A DNA stretch of 39,847 nucleotides, taken from contig CAJQQO010000007.1 of the NCBI GenBank assembly GCA_905480475.1, positions 1-39,847 of the forward strand, in the 5' to 3' direction. The notes under the pieces are model-generated. The model did not search any database. It had not been told where the DNA came from and was given only the letters and a program-made list of their open reading frames with translations. The position numbers and the translations under genes were made by a program. Below, piece by piece: positions 19,068 through 28,440 of this stretch; position 1 is the first letter of the stretch, and each line of letters begins with the position of its first letter. Source of the DNA: an uncultured Pseudomonadales bacterium (GTDB lineage Bacteria > Pseudomonadota > Gammaproteobacteria > Pseudomonadales > UBA7434).

Positions 19068-20690
19068 ATGAAATTAAGAAATAACAATCTCGATAAACTG
19101 GGTAATGGCGTCTACGATGTGCTGATTTTAGGCGGTGGCATTAATGGCGCTGTTGCTGCTGCGTCTCTTGCCGCCAAGGGCGCAAAAGTTGCTTTAATTG
19201 ATAAAGGCGACTTTGCCGGTGAGACTAGCTCCAATTCCTCCAACCTTGCTTGGGGCGGTATTAAATATTTGGAGAGTTACGAGTTTTTGCTAGTTAACAA
19301 ACTTTGCCAAAGTCGAAATCACTTAATGCGCAGTTACCCCTCTACTGTTAAAGAGGTTCGTTTTCTTACCACGATTCAAAAAGGCTTTCGCTATCCGCCT
19401 TTTTTTGTATTTCTTGGTAGCATTTTATATTGGTTTATAGGTCGGTTTTTTACTCAAGCACCAAAATATCTTAGCGCTGGCATGTTAAAGCGCCGTGAGT
19501 CGGTGATTGATACCAGTAGTGTGGCCGGTGGCTTTGAATATTCTGATTGTTATCTGTATGACAATGATGCGCGCTTTGTATTTAATTTTATTCGCTCGGC
19601 CCTAAGCTATGACTGTGTCGCTGCTAACTATGTTGAGTCCTTAGGTTCCGAGCGCGCCAATGGTATTTGGTCAACCGTCGCACGCGATAATATCAGTGGT
19701 GAGATAATCACCATAGAATCCAAAGTACTGATTAATGCCTGTGGGCCTTATGTTGATCAACATAATCAAATGACACAGCAAAACACCGAACATAGACATT
19801 TGTTTTCTAAGGGAGCGCATCTAATTGTCGATCGAATCACCGACAGTACACGAGTGCTGGCATTTTTTGCCAGCGATGGACGATTGTTTTTTGTGATTCC
19901 GATGGGGCCCAAAACCTGCATAGGCACTACCGACACTCAGATTGAATCTCCGCATGCAAGTGTGAGCGACGAGGATCGACAATTTATCTTGGACAATGCC
20001 AATACGCTATTAAGACTTGATCGACCCCTAACCACTGACGATATTATTGCTGAGCGCTGCGGTGTACGCCCATTGGCGTTAAAAGGTGAGGATGGTGTAG
20101 CCGATTGGGTTAAGCTATCGCGTAAGCATGTGATTGATATTAATAATCAAGATCAGCATTTAAGTATATTTGGTGGCAAACTAACCGACTGTATTAATGT
20201 GGGCGATGAGGTAGCAGATATTGTTACCGACTTAGGTATTAAGCTACCCTATGCCGATAAGATTTGGTATGGAGAAGCCGATGATGCAATTAAACAAGAA
20301 TTTGTGCATCAAGCGCGGTTGATGGGTTTGGATGCTATGACATCTCCATCCTCTTCCGAACCTCTAACGCAACGACTATGGCGACGCTATGGAGCCAATG
20401 CAATCGCAATGCTCGAGGCCATTCGCAAAGATCCAGCTAGCGCGCAGTTATTAATAGAAAACGCTGAGTATTTGCGCTGTGAATTAGAGCATACCGCCGA
20501 GCACGAAATGATTACCAAGTTAGAGGATTTTTTACGCCGACGATCTAAAATTGAGTTGGTGATTCCTCGCGAAGATATTATCAATGCGCCGGGTTTATAT
20601 AAGGCTTGCAAAATTTTATTTGCCGATCAAGCCGATGCCAAATTGCAGGAATATGTCGATTCTTTGCAAGTGCAAAATGAAGCCGCTTAA
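19068..20690 (+). CDS. GlpD-like FAD-dependent oxidoreductase (glycerol-3-phosphate dehydrogenase family)
   Basis: DVLILGGGINGAVAAASLAAKGAKVALIDKGDFAGETSSNSSNLAWGGIKYLESYEFLLV; INACGPYVD; GTTDTQIE; DAO C-terminal-like region ...FLRRRSKIEL. Confidence 0.88.
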   Translation: MKLRNNNLDKLGNGVYDVLILGGGINGAVAAASLAAKGAKVALIDKGDFAGETSSNSSNLAWGGIKYLESYEFLLVNKLCQSRNHLMRSYPSTVKEVRFLTTIQKGFRYPPFFVFLGSILYWFIGRFFTQAPKYLSAGMLKRRESVIDTSSVAGGFEYSDCYLYDNDARFVFNFIRSALSYDCVAANYVESLGSERANGIWSTVARDNISGEIITIESKVLINACGPYVDQHNQMTQQNTEHRHLFSKGAHLIVDRITDSTRVLAFFASDGRLFFVIPMGPKTCIGTTDTQIESPHASVSDEDRQFILDNANTLLRLDRPLTTDDIIAERCGVRPLALKGEDGVADWVKLSRKHVIDINNQDQHLSIFGGKLTDCINVGDEVADIVTDLGIKLPYADKIWYGEADDAIKQEFVHQARLMGLDAMTSPSSSEPLTQRLWRRYGANAIAMLEAIRKDPASAQLLIENAEYLRCELEHTAEHEMITKLEDFLRRRSKIELVIPREDIINAPGLYKACKILFADQADAKLQEYVDSLQVQNEAA

Positions 20691-20723
20691 CTAACGGCAT
20701 AAGATTATTTTAAAAAACATTTT

Positions 20724-22826
20724 TTGGGATTTGGGTTGATGGCTAATTTTAACTCTGCTGAGCCAGCGTGGAATGATATTCCTGCATTAGATATAACGGC
20801 TGCGGCAACGCTGCTTGATGCAGAGACGGTTTTATTTAAAACCAGCGAAGGTGATTTGCTGATTAATCTATTTGCCTTTGGCGCGCGCTTGCGTTTTGCC
20901 GAGTGTCAGTTTGGCGACTATGGCATGTTGTTAGATGATGCCTTGCAAAGTAAAGCTGCATTAACACTGGATGCCGATAAGCAGCGTAGTGTTATTAAAG
21001 GTGGCGATTATATTTTAACGGTTCAGCATCAGCCGTTTTCCTTTGAGCTAAGCAAGGCTAATAAAGCGGTTCAAAAATCACCTACTGACGGGCATTTTGT
21101 TCGCCAATTTCGTTTGCCGCCGGTTGCGCGGCTAGATGAAGGCTGGTTTGTAAGTTTGGAGCTGGCATCTAACGAACCCGTCTATGGCTTGGGTGAAAAA
21201 TGGGGTGGTCTCAATAAGCGCGGGCAGTTGTTACGTTCTTATAATCACGATGCACTCGGTGTTAATGCAGAAATATCCTATAAAAATACGCCCTTTGCTT
21301 GGAGCCCTAATGGATGGGGCGCATTTGTTCACACGCCTGCGCCGGTCACTCACGGTGTAGGTTTTGCGCCGTGGTCGCAGCGCGCTTATGGTTTATTGGT
21401 TGAAGATACTTCACTGGATTTATTTTTATTAGCCGGTAATGACGGTGCTGAAATTATTCAGCACTATACCGCCATAACCGGCCGCGCGCCGGTGCCGCCG
21501 TTATGGAGCTTGGGGCTTATTCTTTCTAAAGCCTACTACCAAGATGTTGATGAATTATTAGCAACGGCCCATGCAGTGCGCGAGCATAAAATGCCTTGCG
21601 ATGTAATTACCATTGATGGGCGTGCTTGGCAGGATACTGATACACGATTTGCATTTGAATGGGATCCAAAACGTTATACCGATCCAGCGGCAGTGATTAA
21701 TGAATTAAAGTCTTTGGATTTTAAAGTTTGTATTTGGGAGTACCCATTAGTCTCGGTTAAAAATCCGCTGTTTGATGAGATGTCAAAAAAGGGTTGGCTG
21801 CTAAAAGATAAACGTAGCGGCGAGACCTACCGTTATCAATGGGATATGAGTTGTTTTGGTGAGGTGCTAACACCTCTGCCTGACTCAGGCATTGTCGACT
21901 TCACTCATCCCGATGCCTACGCATTTTGGCTCGAGAGCCATAAGCCTTTATTCGATTTGGGTATCGATATGATTAAGGCAGATTTTGGCGAACAGATCGA
22001 AGAAAATATGCAGGCGCACAATGGTGATTGTGGCGATGTTCTGCATAACGCTTATACACTGCTGTACAACCGCTGTGTTTATGAGGCGGCAGAAAAATAT
22101 TGTCAGACGGGGGCGTTTTTATTTAGTCGCTCGTCGTGGATTGGTTCGCAGCGCTATCCCGCCCAATGGGGTGGTGATCCGCAAGGTGACTGGGGTGGTT
22201 TAGCCGGTAGTTTGCGCGGCGGTGTTTCATGGGGAATGTCCGGTGCACCTTTTTATGCTACCGACGTTGGCGGCTTTTATGGCGATCAACGAGATGCCGA
22301 ACTCTATGTGCGCTGGACACAGGCATCTATTTTTTCTGCACATATTCGTTTGCACGGTATTGGTCAGCGTGAACCCTGGAGTTATATTGACGAGACTTTT
22401 GGTGAAACAGCGAGTAACGCCGCTTCTGCGGCACTGCAGTTACGTTATCGCTTGCTGCCGTATTTACAACAAGCCATGGTAGAGGCAAGTGAAACCGGTA
22501 TGCCAGTGCAGCGTGCTATGGTTTTGGCTTTTCCAAATGATCGCGCGGCGTGGGCATTTGAAGATCAGTTTATGTTTGGCGAGCAACTATTAGTTGTGCC
22601 ATGTTTAGAAGCGGGTGGTAATGTCGAGTTTTATTTACCTGCGGGTAAATGGCGGCGGTTTTTGGCTGACGAAATTTTTGAAGGCGGTCAATACCATCGC
22701 TTAACGTTGGCGTTAGACGATATGGCCGTATTTGTTCGTGACGGTGAAAAGATCCCCTTAGGCCCAGAAATTGAAAATACTTGTGCCCTAGAAGGTAAGC
22801 CGGCCATTGAAACTTATTGGCCATAG
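20724..22826 (+). CDS. glycoside hydrolase family 31 alpha-glycosidase (YicI/alpha-xylosidase-like)
   Basis: VYGLGEKWGGLNKRGQ, putative nucleophile MIKADFGEQI, putative acid/base QWGGDPQGDW, SLRGGVSWGMSGAPFYATDVGGF, RLHG, LLPYL. Translation may start at 20739 (MANFNSAEPAW). Confidence 0.92.
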   Translation: MGFGLMANFNSAEPAWNDIPALDITAAATLLDAETVLFKTSEGDLLINLFAFGARLRFAECQFGDYGMLLDDALQSKAALTLDADKQRSVIKGGDYILTVQHQPFSFELSKANKAVQKSPTDGHFVRQFRLPPVARLDEGWFVSLELASNEPVYGLGEKWGGLNKRGQLLRSYNHDALGVNAEISYKNTPFAWSPNGWGAFVHTPAPVTHGVGFAPWSQRAYGLLVEDTSLDLFLLAGNDGAEIIQHYTAITGRAPVPPLWSLGLILSKAYYQDVDELLATAHAVREHKMPCDVITIDGRAWQDTDTRFAFEWDPKRYTDPAAVINELKSLDFKVCIWEYPLVSVKNPLFDEMSKKGWLLKDKRSGETYRYQWDMSCFGEVLTPLPDSGIVDFTHPDAYAFWLESHKPLFDLGIDMIKADFGEQIEENMQAHNGDCGDVLHNAYTLLYNRCVYEAAEKYCQTGAFLFSRSSWIGSQRYPAQWGGDPQGDWGGLAGSLRGGVSWGMSGAPFYATDVGGFYGDQRDAELYVRWTQASIFSAHIRLHGIGQREPWSYIDETFGETASNAASAALQLRYRLLPYLQQAMVEASETGMPVQRAMVLAFPNDRAAWAFEDQFMFGEQLLVVPCLEAGGNVEFYLPAGKWRRFLADEIFEGGQYHRLTLALDDMAVFVRDGEKIPLGPEIENTCALEGKPAIETYWP

Positions 22827-22918
22827 TTCTATAGGTTAATCGCGCTACGCATTTATTTAGCCTAAAGCGATATCAGTTTTTATAAATAATCCTCTCCACG
22901 GTAGGGAGTAATAATAAA

Positions 22919-24652
22919 ATGGCTTTAGATGATCTCTTATTAACGTTTGGATCGTGCGCGTTTTTTATGGCGCTGGTGGCTTGGGTTTCTTACCAAAAAA
23001 CCAAGGGAGAGGTCGATACCAAAGACGGATATTTTCTTGCCGGTCGTGGTTTAACCGGGGTATTTATTGCCGGCTCAATGCTGTTAACCAATTTGTCTGC
23101 CGAACAATTGATTGGTCTTAACGGCTCAGCCTATGGTTTTAATATGAGCAGCATGGCTTGGGAAGTGACTGCCGGTGTGAGTACTATCTGCATGGCGCTG
23201 ATTTTCTTGCCGCGCTATTTAAGCGGTGCTTTTACTACCTTACCCGAGTTTTTAAGCAGTCGTTTTGATGATGATGTTAGACGCTTAACTGTTATTTTAT
23301 TTATGGTCGGCTACGGCCTTGTCACTATCCCCTCTGTATTATATTCCGGCTCTATTGCGGTGATGCGTTTATTTGATGTGCCGGGATTGCTTGATGTAAG
23401 TTACAGCCAAGGGCTAATGATAACGATTTTAGTTGTCGGCATTATTGGCGGTTTGTATGCGGTATTTGGTGGCTTAAAAGCCGTTGCTATTTCTGACACC
23501 ATCAACGGTTTTGGTTTGCTGATTATCGGCATATTGGTACCGATTTTGGGTTTTGCTGCGCTAGGTGATGGCAGTGTGATGGATGGTATAAAAACGGTTA
23601 CCACTACCCACACTGAAAAACTCAATGCGATTGGCGGGCCTAAAGATCCTACGCCGTTTGGTACGATTTTTACCGGTATGATTTTCGCCAATTTATTTTA
23701 TTGGTGTACCAATCAATATGTTATTCAACGAACGCTAGGAGCGAAAAATCTAGCTGAAGGGCAGAAGGGCGTTATCTTTTCAGGCTTTTTTAAAATTCTG
23801 GTGCCTTTTATGATGATGATGCCGGGCATTATTGCATTTCATCTTTATGGTGGTGGGCTGCAATCGATTGACTTGGCGTTCCCGCAATTAATTAAAGATG
23901 TGTTGCCAGTTTATATGTCGGGGTTTTTTCTGGCGGTATTATTAGGTGCGGTATTTAGTTCGTTTAACTCTTTATTAAATAGTGCAGCAACACTTTTTTG
24001 TTTAGATGTTTATGAACCCTTAAAGAAAGAAAAAGTTAGCGATGCGCAAATGATTAAAGTCGCTAAGATCGCCAGTATAGTGATCGCTATCTTTTCTTTT
24101 ATTGTCGCACCATTATTGCAATACGCCCCTGAAGGTTTGTGGCAGATAATTAGAATATTTACCGGCTTTTATAATATCCCCGTTGTTGCTGTAGTTATCG
24201 TGGGTTTATTTACCAAGCGTGTTCCGGGTCTTGGCGCTAAGGTTGCCATTATTTTTCATATTATTGCTTATGGCTTATTAAAGTTTGTTTTTGACGAGCA
24301 GATCGATATTCACTTCTTACATCTTTACGCAATATTATTTGTAATTGAAGTCGCGATTATGTTGCTTATTGGCTATTTCAAACCCTTAGAACAGCCTTGG
24401 CAGTTTGAGCGCAAGCATGAAGTTGAGTTAGTGCCTTGGGCTTATGCGATACCAGTATCCATTACCTTGTTTTCATGCATTGCCGCTTTGTATGTATTGT
24501 TCTCACCCGTTGGTTTGGTTACCGGATTCGGCCCACTATTTTGGCCAGTGATGACACTTATATTGCTGCTAAATATTATTGGCTGGTTTTATAGTTTGAA
24601 ACGCTGGCGTTACACCTATGCGGATTACATTAAGAAAGAGACTGCTTCGTAA
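22919..24652 (+). CDS. sodium:solute symporter (SSS family, SglT-like)
   Basis: DGYFLAGRGLTGVFIAGSMLLTNLSAEQLIGLNGSAYGFNMSSMAWEV; multi-TM; GAVFSSFNSLLNSAATLFCLDVYEPL. Confidence 0.94.
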   Translation: MALDDLLLTFGSCAFFMALVAWVSYQKTKGEVDTKDGYFLAGRGLTGVFIAGSMLLTNLSAEQLIGLNGSAYGFNMSSMAWEVTAGVSTICMALIFLPRYLSGAFTTLPEFLSSRFDDDVRRLTVILFMVGYGLVTIPSVLYSGSIAVMRLFDVPGLLDVSYSQGLMITILVVGIIGGLYAVFGGLKAVAISDTINGFGLLIIGILVPILGFAALGDGSVMDGIKTVTTTHTEKLNAIGGPKDPTPFGTIFTGMIFANLFYWCTNQYVIQRTLGAKNLAEGQKGVIFSGFFKILVPFMMMMPGIIAFHLYGGGLQSIDLAFPQLIKDVLPVYMSGFFLAVLLGAVFSSFNSLLNSAATLFCLDVYEPLKKEKVSDAQMIKVAKIASIVIAIFSFIVAPLLQYAPEGLWQIIRIFTGFYNIPVVAVVIVGLFTKRVPGLGAKVAIIFHIIAYGLLKFVFDEQIDIHFLHLYAILFVIEVAIMLLIGYFKPLEQPWQFERKHEVELVPWAYAIPVSITLFSCIAALYVLFSPVGLVTGFGPLFWPVMTLILLLNIIGWFYSLKRWRYTYADYIKKETAS

Positions 24653-24880
24653 AACATTACCGAATAAAAATTGTTTGTTTAATAAGAGACCGTTTAAAAC
24701 GACAGTGTTTAATACGGCATTGAAGAATAAGAAAAAATTGTTTATTCAGTATGCAAATGTTTTGTATTGTTTATTTCTTAAGCGAAAGGGTCTTTTCTGC
24801 ATGCTAATAAATGACTGAAATTTCGCCGAATCATATGTCGATAATTTAATACTCCGCTGATTCGTACACTAGTTACTATA

Positions 24881-24892
24881 TCTTATATAAGA
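24881..24892. promoter_or_regulatory. TCTTATATAAGA palindrome, putative GntR operator (site D)
   Basis: ACTATATCTTATATAAGACATCATC, about 185 bp upstream of the TonB-dependent receptor start. Confidence 0.7.
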
Positions 24893-25076
24893 CATCATCT
24901 GTATGATACTTCGCTTCTAGTGTCTTATGGGTAATGCTGCTGGTTGAATAGCAATCAGTGAGGATTTACCAAATCAAGTCGCTACGAGTATTGGGAAGTT
25001 TTGAAAAATAACTACCGGCAGTTTTGTTAGACCGGTTATAACTAGATCAAAAAAATACCAACGGGAGAGTTCCATT

Positions 25077-27341
25077 ATGATGAAAAAAACAGCAGTGAGT
25101 CGGGCTTTGGCCTTGATGATACCTGCGAGTCTGGCTTTTCAGGCTCCAGTCGCGTTAGCGTTGGAAGAGATTGTTGTGACATCTCAGAAGCGCGAACAAA
25201 GTTTAAGTGATGTTCCTATCGCTGTATCAGTATTAGGAACAGAACAAATCGATTCTACTTTTTCAAATAGTATTGAATCACTTCAGGCGTATATTCCTTC
25301 GGTGAGTTTCCGAACGGGTAATACTACGCGTAACTCGGCATTAACCGTGCGTGGTATTGGTACTGTTTCGTTTAGTATTGGTGCTGAGCCAAGTGTCTCA
25401 ACAGTAGTTGATAACGTTGTGCTTGGTCGTTCTGGCCAAGCGTTTGGCGATTTGTATGACTTGGAGCGCATAGAGGTATTACGTGGTCCACAAGGCACTT
25501 TATTCGGTAAGAATGCATCGGCAGGTGTAGTTAACTTAGTGACTAAAAAGCCAACCGAAGAGTTTGAAGGCTATGTTGATTTCTCTTTCTTCCAAGATGA
25601 TGAGTATCGAGCTAAGGCGCGTGTATCGGGTAAATTAACCGATAGAATTAACGCCAGCGTAACCGTGATGGACGCGGAGTTTGATGGCTATATCGATAAC
25701 GTATTCACTAATGAAAAAGTTAACGGCTATGACAAGCAGGGCATTCGTGCGATGTTTGATGTAGAAGTCAGTGATGACACACAAGCATTAATTATTTATG
25801 AGGATTATGATGCCGATAATGACTGCTGTGATGATCTGGTAGGTAGAAACACTAATGCCTCGCGTCCATTAGATCCTTCGGTATTTGTTTCAGGCTCGGG
25901 TTTGAATCTTGATCAGCGCAGTGTCGATCATGATTTCCAAACACGTACGCTAGACTCAACAACCGCGCTGTCTTTGCAGTTGGTTAAATCTATTGGCGAT
26001 TATACCTTAACGTCGATTACTGCTAGAAGAACCTGGGAAAACACAGAGTTCCGCGAAGGTGATTTCACTTCACAAAATGGTGATTCAACAGATATCGTAG
26101 ATTTTTCTACCGTTGGTTTCCAGTTGCATGATGTGGGTCCACAAGAGTGGCGTCAATTGTCGCAAGAGATTCGCCTAGCGTCTCCCGGTGGTGAATTGGT
26201 TGATTGGCAAGTGGGTGGTTTTTATTGGGATATCGATTCGGCCCGTAACTTTACCCGTGAAGCCAGTTGTCAGGATACCGCTGATAACACCGCTATCCTC
26301 GTTGCAGCGAACGCCGCAGATACCACTTTGGGTTTAACTTGTCAGCAAAATGATATTGTTTCTGCAACTGCATTTATGAGCACCGAGTTTACTAACTACG
26401 CGGTGTTTGGTGATGCGAGCTGGAATCTTACCGATGCGTTTAGCGTGTTGTTTGGTTTGCGCTATACCGATGACGAAGTAAGCTTTAAACATAATCGTCG
26501 AAACAATGATGAGTTTGGTCGTCGAGGTGTTGGTGTTAGACAAGCGACGCTGGATACAGATTTTGACGGCAAAACTAGCGATACCAATTTGTCTGGTAAG
26601 TTAGGTGTTCAATTTAACCTTGGTGAGAGCAATTTACTTTATGCCACTTACTCTACCGGTTATAAAGGTCCTGCGTTTAACGTTTTCTACAATATGAGCG
26701 CTAACGACATTAACCCAATTGATGCAGAGGAATCTGACTCGTATGAACTGGGTTATAAATACACCGGTGAAAACTTGTTCGTAAGCTTTGCTTTATATCA
26801 AACTGAGATTGATGATTTTCAAGCGAATGACTTCGATGCTTCTGATGGTGTAACGACTACCGGCTTTACCAATGGTGGTGATGTTGAAACCCAAGGCGCA
26901 GAGCTTGACTTTCAATGGCAAGCACTTGAAAACTGGATTCTTCGTGGCGGTATAGCTATTTCTGAAGCGGAAACCACCTTAGGTGATGACCTACCATTTG
27001 CACCAGATTCTAAATACTCACTTACTAGCGATTACACTATAGAGATGAGCAGCGGTTCAGAATTGGTACTTAATGCTTCTTATGTTTATACCGACGAGCA
27101 GTTGTCAGGTAATATTGGCCAAAATGAAATGACTAACCCAGAAGTTTTGCTTCCGGACTACGATATAATTAACGCCAGCGTGACTTACCGTGCACCGGAT
27201 GATACTTATTCAATATCATTAATCGGTAAAAACCTAACTGATGAATCTTATGCAACCACTTACAGTGGTGACGGCTTCCGATATCAAATTCCGCGTGATG
27301 CTGAAAGATACTTTGGTGCCAATTTCAGGTTTAACTTTTAA
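25077..27341 (+). CDS. TonB-dependent outer-membrane receptor
   Basis: Signal peptide, TonB box-like EEIVVTSQKREQSLSDVPIAVSVL, plug motifs VRGIGTVSFSIGAEPSVSTVVDNVVLGRSGQAFGDLYDLERIEVLRGPQGTLFGKNASAGVVNLVTKKP, C-terminal ...YFGANFRFNF. Confidence 0.97.
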   Translation: MMKKTAVSRALALMIPASLAFQAPVALALEEIVVTSQKREQSLSDVPIAVSVLGTEQIDSTFSNSIESLQAYIPSVSFRTGNTTRNSALTVRGIGTVSFSIGAEPSVSTVVDNVVLGRSGQAFGDLYDLERIEVLRGPQGTLFGKNASAGVVNLVTKKPTEEFEGYVDFSFFQDDEYRAKARVSGKLTDRINASVTVMDAEFDGYIDNVFTNEKVNGYDKQGIRAMFDVEVSDDTQALIIYEDYDADNDCCDDLVGRNTNASRPLDPSVFVSGSGLNLDQRSVDHDFQTRTLDSTTALSLQLVKSIGDYTLTSITARRTWENTEFREGDFTSQNGDSTDIVDFSTVGFQLHDVGPQEWRQLSQEIRLASPGGELVDWQVGGFYWDIDSARNFTREASCQDTADNTAILVAANAADTTLGLTCQQNDIVSATAFMSTEFTNYAVFGDASWNLTDAFSVLFGLRYTDDEVSFKHNRRNNDEFGRRGVGVRQATLDTDFDGKTSDTNLSGKLGVQFNLGESNLLYATYSTGYKGPAFNVFYNMSANDINPIDAEESDSYELGYKYTGENLFVSFALYQTEIDDFQANDFDASDGVTTTGFTNGGDVETQGAELDFQWQALENWILRGGIAISEAETTLGDDLPFAPDSKYSLTSDYTIEMSSGSELVLNASYVYTDEQLSGNIGQNEMTNPEVLLPDYDIINASVTYRAPDDTYSISLIGKNLTDESYATTYSGDGFRYQIPRDAERYFGANFRFNF

Positions 27342-27375
27342 ACCATTGTTTTCCATTTTGTCTTGTCGATTGACA

Positions 27376-27402
27376 GGGGCGGTTAAACCGCCCCTTTTTT
27401 TT
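27376..27402 (+). terminator. Rho-independent terminator after the TonB-dependent receptor
   Basis: GGGGCGGTTAAACCGCCCC (27376-27394; perfect stem) followed by TTTTTTTT, 34 nt after the stop codon. Confidence 0.93.
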
Positions 27403-27654
27403 GTCCGCATTTCCTGCCATCCCTCCATGCTTATTTTACTTTTCCGGTGCGATGGGTACTTGCCTTAGGTAGGGTTTTGAATTACTTTCCTAAGCCTTTG
27501 ACGACGGTCAAGGTTAAGCTGATAATGTCCCGCGAGGGTATGGCTTGGCTCAGCTGCTTGCAGCTGTTGGAATGGGCATTAAACCTCGGTACACGTAATA
27601 CGATTCCGAATTAGTGTGTGGTGTTGGTCACAAGAAGTAACACAAGGTAATCCT

Positions 27655-28374
27655 ATGTCTTTAAGTGCGAGCTTTCAGCCGCTTTATAAGCAAGTATACG
27701 ATTTGTTAACTGGCCGATTGGTTGAGGGGCATTGGAAGCCTTCTGAGTCGATACCCAGTGAAATGGCGCTTGCTGAGGAGTTAGGCGTTAGCCAAGGTAC
27801 GGTGCGCAAAGCATTAAACCAAATGGTGGCAGAGAATTTGCTCGAACGGCAACAAGGCAAGGGCACCTATGTTGCCGAGCATACGCAAGAGAGTTCCTTG
27901 TTTCGTTTTTTTCGCCTGCGTGAGCCACATGGTGAAAGCCTAATTCCTGAGACGCAGGTACTATCATCTTCACGTCGAGCCGCCACTCAAAAGGAGCGTG
28001 ATCAGCTTGGGCTAACGGCCAAAGTGCAAGTGGTAGAGTTGCTGCGCTTACGATTTTTAAAAGGTGAGCCAGCGATCTTTGAAAAGGTTATTCAGCCGCT
28101 GTCGGTATTTCCGAATATTGATAAAGAGCAAGTCTTACCTAATTCCCTATATACGCTTTATCAGGAAAAATACGGCATTAGTATTGTCTCAGTGCGAGAC
28201 GAATTGCGCGCCACTGAATTACCCAAGGCGTATGCCAAGCATCTAGGCTTGCCAGCGGGTTCGCCAGTACTGAAGGTAGAGCGAGCGAGTATTCATATCG
28301 ATGGTAGGGTCGTTGAGCTAAGTCACGCCTATTGCAGTACCAAGCACTTTGTTTATTCGGTTCAGCATAAATAA
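27655..28374 (+). CDS. GntR family transcriptional regulator (UTRA type), paralogue of 18131..18865
   Basis: SASFQPLYKQVYDLLTGRLVEGHWKPSESIPSEMALAEELGVSQGTVRKALNQMVAENLLERQQGKGTYV. ATG at 27655 preferred over the ORF-track start 27616 because it aligns with the paralogue and has AAGG upstream. Confidence 0.93.
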   Translation: MSLSASFQPLYKQVYDLLTGRLVEGHWKPSESIPSEMALAEELGVSQGTVRKALNQMVAENLLERQQGKGTYVAEHTQESSLFRFFRLREPHGESLIPETQVLSSSRRAATQKERDQLGLTAKVQVVELLRLRFLKGEPAIFEKVIQPLSVFPNIDKEQVLPNSLYTLYQEKYGISIVSVRDELRATELPKAYAKHLGLPAGSPVLKVERASIHIDGRVVELSHAYCSTKHFVYSVQHK

Positions 28375-28440
28375 ATCCGCGCCTAGTAAAATGTGCGCTA
28401 AGTATACTATCGTGTTAAACCACTAAGCCTCATACGCAAT

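Noticed and set aside
20724-22826. GH31 as a canonical sulfoquinovosidase (YihQ-type)
   Set aside because: By remembered alignment, YihQ's SQ-recognition Arg and Trp (RVMW segment) and Tyr (DIGGY) correspond to D, F and F here (TDTRFAFEWD; TDVGGF). It reads closer to YicI-type enzymes. Sulfosugar use remains only a hypothesis for the locus.
27551-27566. CAGCTGCTTGCAGCTG inverted repeat upstream of the second GntR gene
   Set aside because: 7-bp arms with a 2-nt spacer, single copy, unlike the TCTTATATAAGA operator; may be chance.
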